A DNA stretch of 64,000 nucleotides from Ruminococcus flavefaciens (lineage in GTDB: Bacteria; Bacillota; Clostridia; Oscillospirales; Ruminococcaceae). The notes beneath the pieces were generated by a model, which worked only from the letters and a program-made list of their open reading frames with translations, had not been told where the DNA came from and did no database searches. Location of the stretch: contig CACWHY010000003.1 of NCBI GenBank assembly GCA_902760805.1, positions 1 through 64,000 on the forward strand. Reading direction: 5' to 3'. This document shows, one piece after another, positions 32,390 through 39,744 of the stretch (position 1 is the stretch's first letter; every line of letters begins with the position of its first letter). A program made the translations under genes and the position numbers.

Positions 32390-34801
32390 TTAATCCTGGT
32401 TTGAATTTACGATGAATTCAAGCTCGATAGTGGTACCCTTCGCCACCTTTGATCCCGGAGGTATGGACTGTGAGTTTACCACAGCGTCCTCACGGGTGAC
32501 AGAGGCTCCCCTTGCAACGTAGTTCAGCTCGCTGTAAACGATAGACTCGTTAGCATAGGTCGCAGAAAGTCCCACAAGGTCGGGCACCTCTCTCAGATAG
32601 TCGTCAGAGGAAGCGTAGTCAGCCTCGGTAAACAGCCAAACTGTTCCGTCCTTGGACATACTTGAGCCTGTCAGCGGAGACTGAGCGATGATGTTCGGTC
32701 CCTCGCCTACGATGTTGTACTTTACGCCAAGGCCGTCAAGAGTTGCCTTTGCGTCGTTGATAGAGCCCTGGAGCAGCGGCACCTTAACGTCAAGGTTTGC
32801 AAGCTCCTCGTCGGAATACTCCGGATTTATGCCCATATAGGGCAGAACATCGGTAAGGATGTCTCTTGCGGTAGGAACAGCCACCTTGCTTCCGTAATAG
32901 CCGATATTCTTGTTAGGCATATCAGCCATTACCAGCAGGATGATCTGGGGGTCGTCAGCAGGAGCGAAGCAAACGTAGGAAGCTGCGTACTCCTGAGCAT
33001 CGGCGTCCTCCTCCTGGTCCTTTTCCATGATAAGACCCTGAGCAGTGATGGACAGACGCTGTGCAGTACCGGACTTTCCTCCGATAGAATAGCCCTTTAT
33101 GGTAACATTTCCGCCGCCGTTTCCGCTTACTACCTTCTCAAGAGCGTCCCTCATCTTAGCTGAGGTCTCCTCAGAGACCACCTGACGCTTGACGGTGCGC
33201 TCGTTTTTGAGGACAACATTTCCGTCCTCGTCAACAATTTTGTCAACTACATATGGCTGGAGCAGATAGCCGCCGTTTATAGCGGCACAGTAGGAATTGA
33301 TCATTTCGATAGGCGTTATAGTTTCGCCCTGTCCGAAAGCACTAACTGCCAGGTCAACGTTGGTCATCTCGTCGGCAGTATACTCGATACCTGCGCTCTC
33401 CGCAGGGAGATCGATGCCGGTGCGCTCTCTAAGACCGAATGCGTCGAAGTAATAGCAGAACTTCTCAACGCCCAGTCTGCGGCCGATCTCGATGAAGGCC
33501 GGGTTGCAGGAATTTGTAAGAGCCTGCTGGAAGGTCTGGACGCCGTGTCCGCCGGTATCGTGGCACTTGATAGGAGCCAGAGCGCCGGGGAGCTCCACCT
33601 GTCCATAGCAGACGAAGCTGTCATGATCTAAGTCGATGAGGTTTTCCTCGATAGCAGAAGCGCTGGTAACTACCTTGAAAACCGATCCGGGCTCATAGAC
33701 CTCGGTGATGCACTTGTTCTTCCACTGGAGCTCTCTTGCCTCGGCCTTAGCTTCGTCAAGCGCCTCAGTGCTGGTCCCAGGTGTCGCCTGGAGCTCGCTG
33801 AGGTGTTGCAGCAGCACCGGGTCGGCTATGGTATACGGATCGTTCAGGTCGAAGCTGGGGCAGGTAGCCATTCCGTAGATAGCTCCGGTCTTAGCGTCCA
33901 TAAGTATCGAGCAGGCACGGTTTTTCACCTCAAAGGTGGTGACCATCTCCTGCAAGTATTTCTCCAGAATGTACTGGATATTCATGTCGATAGTCAGGTA
34001 AACGTCATTGCCGTTCTTAGCAGGGTAGGTCTTTGAGTAACGATACGGCAGCTCATTTCCGTGAGAGTCGGTAGCCGAGATCGTTCTGCCGTCAGTTCCT
34101 GCTAGGTAATCGTCATAATAGGCCTCGATACCGTAAGCGCCGTAGCCGTCACCTGCTGTGAAGCCGATGACTGAGGCAGCCAGGTCGTCCTGTGGGTAAT
34201 AGCGCTTGGTGTCCTCCTCCACGTTAAGGCAGGTCAGACCGTACTGGCTGAAAAATCCCAGCAGCTCGTCAGAAACAGGCTTCTCCACCTGATCCTGGAG
34301 CACGCTGTACTGGCTGTTCTCCTCCATAGCGGCTGAGACCTTCTCCGGCTTGATATTCAGCCGTGAGGCAAGGAGCTGCACGGCCTCCTCACGGAAAGCG
34401 GCAGCGGACTCCGGCAGCTGATCCTGCTCAACGCCGTTCTCGTCATAAACAGGCTCATAAGTACCTGTTCGCTTATCCTCATTGCGCTTGTCGATACGCT
34501 TCTGGAGTGTCTCCATGTCCTCTCTGAAGCGCTGGGGGTCCAGAAAGACCTTATATACAGAGGCGCTCTTTGCAAGGGGAGTTCCCTTAGCGTCGTAGAT
34601 TGAGCCTCTATGAGCAGAAATGGTTATGGACCCGAAATGCTGGGCGTTGGCCATTTCCTGATATTTTCTGTTGTTAAGCACAGATATGTTGAAGAAGTTT
34701 GCCGTGACTGCGGCAAAAAGCAGTGAAAAAGAGGCGGTCATAACGGCCTTAGTCCTGAATTTCATTGCCTTTGAAGGGGTATTGTTAGCCAAGGCACTCA
34801 T
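32390..34801 (-). CDS. PASTA-domain class B penicillin-binding protein (FtsI/SpoVD type)
   Basis: 803 residues: a short cytoplasmic tail, one membrane helix (about 22-42), a dimerisation domain, a transpeptidase domain and two C-terminal PASTA domains (about 665-735 and 735-795). The transpeptidase has Ser373-x-x-Lys376 (GSVFK), TNSCNPAF with the SxN motif, and GKSGTAQ as the KTG-type motif. By position after ftsL it is the division transpeptidase, partner of FtsW; SpoVD-like sporulation PBPs share this build, so the two roles cannot be separated by sequence alone. Its 353-base leader is structured and may control it. Confidence 0.93.
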   Translation of the reverse strand: MSALANNTPSKAMKFRTKAVMTASFSLLFAAVTANFFNISVLNNRKYQEMANAQHFGSITISAHRGSIYDAKGTPLAKSASVYKVFLDPQRFREDMETLQKRIDKRNEDKRTGTYEPVYDENGVEQDQLPESAAAFREEAVQLLASRLNIKPEKVSAAMEENSQYSVLQDQVEKPVSDELLGFFSQYGLTCLNVEEDTKRYYPQDDLAASVIGFTAGDGYGAYGIEAYYDDYLAGTDGRTISATDSHGNELPYRYSKTYPAKNGNDVYLTIDMNIQYILEKYLQEMVTTFEVKNRACSILMDAKTGAIYGMATCPSFDLNDPYTIADPVLLQHLSELQATPGTSTEALDEAKAEARELQWKNKCITEVYEPGSVFKVVTSASAIEENLIDLDHDSFVCYGQVELPGALAPIKCHDTGGHGVQTFQQALTNSCNPAFIEIGRRLGVEKFCYYFDAFGLRERTGIDLPAESAGIEYTADEMTNVDLAVSAFGQGETITPIEMINSYCAAINGGYLLQPYVVDKIVDEDGNVVLKNERTVKRQVVSEETSAKMRDALEKVVSGNGGGNVTIKGYSIGGKSGTAQRLSITAQGLIMEKDQEEDADAQEYAASYVCFAPADDPQIILLVMADMPNKNIGYYGSKVAVPTARDILTDVLPYMGINPEYSDEELANLDVKVPLLQGSINDAKATLDGLGVKYNIVGEGPNIIAQSPLTGSSMSKDGTVWLFTEADYASSDDYLREVPDLVGLSATYANESIVYSELNYVARGASVTREDAVVNSQSIPPGSKVAKGTTIELEFIVNSNQD

Positions 34802-35154
34802 CCTTTCTCATACTCTCCCCGAAGGCATCGCCATTCCCGGCCGGGGAGGACCGGGAGGCTTGTTGTTCCAGAAATAAAGAAGGCGGGTAACTTTTCGCCC
34901 CGCCTATGAACATCTTCTTTTTTTATGTGATGTCCTTTTCTTTGATACGACGTAGGTCCGATCGCTGCTCAAAGCGTGGTGAGACCGCCCTGCCCCGGCC
35001 CGTTTCAACGCTCACAGGCCGGGGAGGATGATCCCGGTATTCCGAATCACCCGTTGTATCTCCGTGTTCTACTATCACTACGGCTGTTTTTTTTTATCGC
35101 CGTTAGTATTTGAAAATAATACAGGCAGGTCCTTTTATTATATTTATATTGGCA
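34802..35154 (-). ncRNA. Structured leader between ftsL and the PASTA PBP gene (candidate regulatory RNA)
   Basis: No gene fits this 353-base gap. On the minus strand it contains TCCTCCCCGGCC twice (35028-35017 and 34850-34839) and the complementary GGCCGGGG once between them (35000-34993), so that segment can pair with either copy. The second copy can also pair with CGGGGAG (34821-34815) just before the ribosome site. A separate hairpin AGGCGGG/CCCGCCT (near 34880-34905) is flanked by T-rich sequence, like a terminator. No known riboswitch class was recognised. Confidence 0.45.
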
Positions 35155-35670
35155 CTACCCTCTGAAATATTCCACGCAGCTGTCGATGAAGCCCTTGATC
35201 TTTGAGACAAGGCCCTTATCCTGCTGGGGGATACTTACAACGTCATCGGTCTGGATGCGGATATATTTTATCTGCGAGCTGTCTATTTTTTGCATACCAA
35301 GCTCATTTTCCGCATATTCCTCGACGTTTTTAGCAGACATTCTGCTTTCGAGCTCTGACTGAAGGCGAACATTCTCTGCCTCCACCAGCTCAAGCTGATT
35401 ATTCAGCTCCGCCACCTGATTATAGACAGTATTTCTTCTGTCGAAGGTGTAGATAACGGTGCCAAGCAGCGCCGCCGCAATAACAGATATCAGGATTATA
35501 GAGAACAACGAGCCGCTTTTAGCGCCGTTTTGCTTAACGCTGATATTATCCTGCCGGCTCTTTTCAGAGCCCTTCTCGTCTTCGTCCTGGTTTTCAGGTA
35601 CGTCGTCGTACTCGTCACTGTAGCGTGTGCTGCGATAATAGTTTACAGAGTTCGGCTCAGGCATGATCAC
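35155..35670 (-). CDS. ftsL: Cell division protein FtsL-like
   Basis: 171 residues with a long charged cytoplasmic N-terminus (about 1-60), one membrane helix (about 58-80) and a short coiled coil (QVAELNNQLELVEAENVRLQSELESR), the build of FtsL/septum formation initiator proteins. Placement between rsmH and the division PBP gene supports FtsL. GTG at 35670 is used because AGGAG lies six bases before it; this start overlaps the rsmH stop (GTGA), so the two are translationally coupled. The C-terminal QQDKGLVSKIKGFIDSCVEYF region is unremarkable. Confidence 0.85.
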   Translation of the reverse strand: MIMPEPNSVNYYRSTRYSDEYDDVPENQDEDEKGSEKSRQDNISVKQNGAKSGSLFSIILISVIAAALLGTVIYTFDRRNTVYNQVAELNNQLELVEAENVRLQSELESRMSAKNVEEYAENELGMQKIDSSQIKYIRIQTDDVVSIPQQDKGLVSKIKGFIDSCVEYFRG

Positions 35671-36599
35671 TGCTCGCTCCTTTCTATTATTCTCAGTTTA
35701 GCACTCCTGCTTCTGTTGTTGCTGTCAAGCTCCTGCTGATCAGCTTCGATAGGTTTTTTGTTCACAAGTTTGCCCTGCGGCTTGCGTCCGCATACACACT
35801 GGGGGAAATCCGGCGGACAAATGCAGCCCTTACACCAACCGGCAAATCGCTGTTTAACGATGCGGTCCTCTAATGAGTGGAAGGTGATGACGGCCAGTCT
35901 GCCATGAGGTTTAAGGCTTTCAAAGGCGGCATCAAGGCCTGTATCAAGGTGGTCGAACTCCAGATTAACTGCGATGCGCAGGCTCTGAAAGACCTTCTTG
36001 CAGGGATTTTTGTCCCTTCTGGCCTTTTGCGGAACGCTTTCTCTGATAATGTCAGCCAGCTGAGAGGTAGTCTCGATAGGAGCTGTCTCTCTTGCAGCGA
36101 TGATATTTGCAGCGATCCTGCGGGAGAATTTCTCCTCGCCGTACTCGAACATTATCCTCGCAAGCTGCTCTTCTGAGTAGGTGTTCACGATATCTGCGGC
36201 GGTCTGGCCCTCCTTGCTCATACGCATATCAAGAGGTGCATCTCCGTGATAGGAAAAGCCCCTGCTCTCCTCATCGAGCTGATAGGACGAAACGCCCAGA
36301 TCCATAAGTATCCCATCGACCTTATCTATGCCAAGCTCATCCAGCACGCTTCTTATCTCGGAGTAATTCCGATGTATAACGGAAGCATTTTTGAAAACCG
36401 AAAGCCTTTCCGAAGCAGCTTTTATCGCATCGGGGTCACGGTCAAGAGAGATGAGTCTTCCCTTCTCGCCAAGGCGGGAAGCGATGGCGTAGGAATGGCC
36501 GCCTGCGCCAGCGGTACAATCAACATAGATACCGTCCGGGCGGATGTCCATACCATTGATGGTCTGGTCAAGTAAGACTGGGATATGCCTAAATTCCAT
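35667..36599 (-). CDS. rsmH: 16S rRNA (cytosine-1402-N4) methyltransferase
   Basis: 310 residues (MraW). It methylates C1402 in the ribosomal P site. Visible are HIPVLLDQTINGM at the N-terminus, the SAM loop YVDCTAGAGGHSYAIA, GILMDLGVSSYQLDEESRGFSY, and the C-terminal HSLEDRIVKQRF. Near the C-terminus are several cysteines (CKGCICPPDFPQCVCG) as in many Firmicute homologues. It follows mraZ by about 60 bases in the leading part of the dcw operon. Confidence 0.96.
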   Translation of the reverse strand: MEFRHIPVLLDQTINGMDIRPDGIYVDCTAGAGGHSYAIASRLGEKGRLISLDRDPDAIKAASERLSVFKNASVIHRNYSEIRSVLDELGIDKVDGILMDLGVSSYQLDEESRGFSYHGDAPLDMRMSKEGQTAADIVNTYSEEQLARIMFEYGEEKFSRRIAANIIAARETAPIETTSQLADIIRESVPQKARRDKNPCKKVFQSLRIAVNLEFDHLDTGLDAAFESLKPHGRLAVITFHSLEDRIVKQRFAGWCKGCICPPDFPQCVCGRKPQGKLVNKKPIEADQQELDSNNRSRSAKLRIIERSEQ

Positions 36600-36659
36600 A
36601 CTACAACTCCTATACTTTTGGCCTTAGTGCAAAAACGCCCAGGCGCAGTGATAGGAGGC

Positions 36660-37097
36660 TTAGAAAACAAAGCCTGCCATAGCAGCCTTGTAAGCCTCCG
36701 GATCTATAATCTGAGAATCTACTGTGAGCTTCGCAGGGTTCCAGATCTCGGCCTTGTTGTAGTTACCGATTACAGTTACCTCACCCTCGATGCCGGCATA
36801 CTCACGAAGCATAGCAGGGATAAAGATACGACCCTGCTTATCGGGAGACTGCTTTTCAGCACCGGCCAGGATGACTCTTCTGATCTCGCCGCCGATGTCG
36901 CCGGGTATCTCATAGAGCTTGGCACTGTATTCTTTGAAATCCTCAACAGAATAAACAGCGATATACTGCTTATCTATCTCGGGGCCTTTGCAGAGGTAGA
37001 ATTCCGGTCCCAGAACGTCACGAAGCTTATTGGGGAAGCTCATACGGCCTTTTGCATCGATACTTGGACTATAAGTACCACAAAGAGGCTCTCTCAT
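36660..37097 (-). CDS. mraZ: Transcriptional regulator MraZ
   Basis: 145 residues with two tandem SpoVT/AbrB-like halves: YSPSIDAKGRMSFPNKLRDVLG and AEKQSPDKQGRIFIPAMLREYAGI, each ending in the DxxGR-type turn. MraZ forms a ring and binds repeats in its own promoter to tune the dcw operon. It is the first gene of the leftward cluster. CGAGGAGAAG precedes ATG. The promoter region contains an 11-base repeat pair but not the classical TGGG series. Confidence 0.95.
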   Translation of the reverse strand: MREPLCGTYSPSIDAKGRMSFPNKLRDVLGPEFYLCKGPEIDKQYIAVYSVEDFKEYSAKLYEIPGDIGGEIRRVILAGAEKQSPDKQGRIFIPAMLREYAGIEGEVTVIGNYNKAEIWNPAKLTVDSQIIDPEAYKAAMAGFVF

Positions 37098-37190
37098 ATG
37101 CTTCTCCTCGCTTTCCTGCGGCTTTGGTGGAACGAATCACCCTGAAATGGAAAAAATCACATTTCAATGCCTTTTTTTACCTCTATGACT

Positions 37191-37219
37191 ATTATACCCC
37201 ATAATAGCCTTAACATCAA
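37191..37219 (-). promoter_or_regulatory. Main promoter of the dcw cluster (mraZ)
   Basis: Minus-strand TTGATG (37214-37219), 17-base spacer, TATAAT (37191-37196). The leader of about 85 bases has a GAAATG/CATTTC hairpin (37144-37165). Upstream in the same 378-base gap lie two copies of GATCACCTTTT thirty bases apart (37347 and 37377) and the terminator of the preceding gene. Confidence 0.78.
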
Positions 37220-37346
37220 GCAGTACACTTGACAAAATATTTCAGCAAAACAAAGGCGATTTTTGGCGATTTTGTACAAAAATCTGCCTAAACCAGCAGG
37301 TCTGCGAAACAAATGTTTCGATTTTTTAGCAATTTTCTTCACCCAC

Positions 37347-37390
37347 GATCACCTTTTGGGGGTAAAACTAGGTAAAGATCACCTTTTTGG
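37347..37390. repeat. Direct repeat upstream of the dcw promoter
   Basis: GATCACCTTTT occurs at 37347-37357 and 37377-37387, thirty bases apart, that is, close to three helical turns. It lies about 130 bases upstream of the mraZ promoter and could be a binding site for a dimeric regulator. Confidence 0.4.
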
Positions 37391-37414
37391 CTCCTTTCAT
37401 CCAAAAACGGAAAA

Positions 37415-37465
37415 TAAGCCTCCGGACAGAGCGTTTTTCCGCAGCTGTCCAAAGACTTATTTTCT
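37415..37465 (-). terminator. Imperfect terminator after the SpoIID-domain gene
   Basis: Minus-strand stem centred on GGACAG/CTGTCC with flanking AAG-C and GG-CTT pairs, followed by TATTTTCCGTTTTT. The stem is imperfect and the T tract interrupted, so partial read-through into the mraZ region is possible. Confidence 0.5.
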
Positions 37466-37475
37466 TTTGTTCTTA

Positions 37476-38783
37476 TCACTCAGCGCCCGCAGTCTCTTCT
37501 TCTGTATCAGCAGGCTGTTCCTCGGATGAGCTCTCCTGAGAGCTTCCGGAGGTATCAGACTCGCCCGTCTCCTGGGCAGTCTCTTCAGCAGGCGCAGCCG
37601 GAGCAGGCCTGTAGGTGTAATATACATTGAATTTCGACGTTTTCAGTCCCATTGCCAGCTTGAACTCATATCCTCTAACAATGAGCTGGTCGTCGATGTT
37701 GACTAAGGTAACGTAACCGGTCTCCTCGGAATAGTTAGGCTGGATCCATCTTCCGGGGTCGTCGCCCAGCTTAACGTTGTAATTCCTCTCGATCATATTC
37801 TTGATCTGTTCATCAGTGAAATATGTGACCGTACCGTAATGCGGATCCAGGGCAGCGTCATAATCGCTGGAAACGCTCCTCAGGTAAGGGATATCTGCCC
37901 AGAACACCTCATAGCAGTTAGCTGTGATACCGCCGCTGGAGGCTGTGAACATTGTCAGCGCATAGTCGTCCTCGTAGTACAGTGCCTCGCCTAATACCTC
38001 CTGGCAAGCGTCGATAACGTTCTGAGGAGGATTTGCCTTGCAGCGCAGATCGCTGCCGTTATTTCCATTATACTTACAATATGTATAAGCGGCAACCGCC
38101 TGAGCCTTGATAGCCTCATAGTTCATGGAGCCGCCCACCTCGTTGAACACGACCTGAGGAAGCATTTCCATAACGCTTCCGGTAACGCCGTTGATAGTGA
38201 GTTCCTCGTCCTCAGCAAGACCTGTATTCATAAGGTAAGTGCCGGGGTAGTAGTGGAACAGGATATCCTGATAGTTCCAGCCGCTGTAATCGGCGTAGAA
38301 ATTCGCACCGTTCTGGCTCATGCCGACGCCGTGTCCCCAGCCGTAGGTAACGATAGCGAACTCACCGGGCTGAGCGTCGATGTAGGGCTCATTTTCCACA
38401 TAAGGGATATCGCCGACGTAACCGCCGGTGGTGATCAGCTCAACAGGTGTCGGCTCAACATCAGCCTCGGTCTTTTTCTTCTTTTTCTCCTCCTTAGGCT
38501 TGTTTTTGGCCTCAGGGGGAGCCTCATAGCTGATCAGGGAAAGGCTGTCGTCGTAAAGGCTGAGCTCAGCCTTATACCACTCCGGCTCCTCCTCTTTTTC
38601 AGCCTCCTCGCCGGGAGCTGTAGTGGGCTGAGTAGTGGCCTCCTCAGTAGAGTCAGCTGTTGCAGCCTCAGTTGAAGGAGCAGTAGTGCTCTCCTCTGCA
38701 TAAGCGTATCCGGAGGCACCCACCAGCATCATCATTCCTGCCAGCATAGCGGCGCTGCGCTTGAAAGTATGTCGTATATCCAT
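37476..38783 (-). CDS. SpoIID/LytB-domain protein with circularly permuted blocks
   Basis: 435 residues from ATG 38783 (GGAG nine bases upstream; a start five codons earlier is also possible). A signal peptide ending YAYAEE precedes a low-complexity Thr/Glu/Lys stretch. The conserved blocks then occur in an unusual order: GWGHGVGMSQNGA (148-160) with HYYPG, normally the C-terminus of SpoIID, comes first; then NEVGGSMNYEAIKAQAVAAYTY (about 214-235) with the conserved glutamate, and TASSGG (about 280-285). The family cleaves glycan strands as a lytic transglycosylase. The C-terminus is Ser/Glu-rich. It follows two class B sortase genes. Whether it acts in sporulation or in vegetative wall turnover is open. 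Confidence 0.8.
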   Translation of the reverse strand: MDIRHTFKRSAAMLAGMMMLVGASGYAYAEESTTAPSTEAATADSTEEATTQPTTAPGEEAEKEEEPEWYKAELSLYDDSLSLISYEAPPEAKNKPKEEKKKKKTEADVEPTPVELITTGGYVGDIPYVENEPYIDAQPGEFAIVTYGWGHGVGMSQNGANFYADYSGWNYQDILFHYYPGTYLMNTGLAEDEELTINGVTGSVMEMLPQVVFNEVGGSMNYEAIKAQAVAAYTYCKYNGNNGSDLRCKANPPQNVIDACQEVLGEALYYEDDYALTMFTASSGGITANCYEVFWADIPYLRSVSSDYDAALDPHYGTVTYFTDEQIKNMIERNYNVKLGDDPGRWIQPNYSEETGYVTLVNIDDQLIVRGYEFKLAMGLKTSKFNVYYTYRPAPAAPAEETAQETGESDTSGSSQESSSEEQPADTEEETAGAE

Positions 38784-38820
38784 TGTGACCATCTCCATTC
38801 CGCCCCAAGGGGGCTCAGGG

Positions 38821-39741
38821 TCAGTTTTCGGCGCTTTCCTCGTTTTTCTCGGACTGCGCCTTTATGTATTCATCGGTATGCTTGACAGAGGAAAGGTCCC
38901 CTGCCACCTCGCCGTCTCTCAGTCTTCTGGCGACCACAAGGAAACGTGAGTTGTCCTCGTCGGCATAGCAGGTAGAGAGCGTCAGCAGCTTATCGCCGGG
39001 CTGAACGTCGATACCGGTATCTATCATTTGTCTGGAGTGTACCTGCTCTAAATAGCTGTTGAACTCCTCGGGAGTATCCAGCTCCTCCATATCCCAGTAA
39101 ACGAAATCCGTGTACCAGTTTCCGCTGGTGATAAGGAAGGCGAAGATAACGTAATCGTAATCACGATAGTTTGAGCTGAGCTCGATAAAGGGAGCCTGCT
39201 CATAGAACTCATAGTCCTGGCGGTATCTTCTCAGTGAGCCGAACATGGTATTGTTCGCCATGTTGTGGCCGTAGATAACGATATTCTCGGACTGATCCTC
39301 CTCGATACTGCCGAAATTGTCACGCCAGTCCATGAAGAGGGTGCCTTCACGGAGGTAGTTCATATCAAGGCCGTGATCCAGGTAGAAAGAGTTGTATTCA
39401 AGAGCCTGACCGCCGTACATGGCAACTCCCTCAGGGATCTCGCCGGGGTCTCTGACAACGGGATAGTCCACCTGGGTGTTGTCGATCTTGATCCAGCCGT
39501 AGATGTCCTTGTTCTTCTTCAGCAGCATCTTAGCACGCTCGGTCATTCCGCTCTCAGAGGGAACGTACTCATACCTGGGCAGAGTAGGCGGCTCAGTTGC
39601 AGGCGGCTCAGTTGTCTCAACGATGCTGCTGACGGTGGGAACGCTGTCGTCCTCATGATTTAGGACAACAGCTCCAATGGCAAGTCCAATGGCCGCAATA
39701 CCGGCTGCGGCAGCCGAAATGATCTTTGCTTTTTTATTCAT
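38821..39741 (-). CDS. Class B sortase
   Basis: 306 residues: one N-terminal membrane helix (about 5-27), a Thr/Pro/Glu stretch, then a sortase beta-barrel. The catalytic histidine lies in VIYGHNMANNTMFGSL, the cysteine is Cys258 in LTLSTCYAD, and the arginine is in FLVVARRL. The class B inserted helix (WDMEELDTPEEFNSYLEQV) is present. Sortases join surface proteins to the wall or build pili; no sorting-signal substrate is encoded nearby. GAGGAG before ATG overlaps the end of the preceding sortase gene, so they are one transcript. Confidence 0.9.
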   Translation of the reverse strand: MNKKAKIISAAAAGIAAIGLAIGAVVLNHEDDSVPTVSSIVETTEPPATEPPTLPRYEYVPSESGMTERAKMLLKKNKDIYGWIKIDNTQVDYPVVRDPGEIPEGVAMYGGQALEYNSFYLDHGLDMNYLREGTLFMDWRDNFGSIEEDQSENIVIYGHNMANNTMFGSLRRYRQDYEFYEQAPFIELSSNYRDYDYVIFAFLITSGNWYTDFVYWDMEELDTPEEFNSYLEQVHSRQMIDTGIDVQPGDKLLTLSTCYADEDNSRFLVVARRLRDGEVAGDLSSVKHTDEYIKAQSEKNEESAEN

Positions 39742-39744
39742 TGC

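Noticed and set aside
34981-35100. Resemblance of the ftsL-PBP gap to 5S rRNA fragments (CCCGTT, TTCCGAA, CCGTGTTC)
   Set aside because: The pieces occur in the wrong order and the helices of 5S rRNA cannot be drawn.
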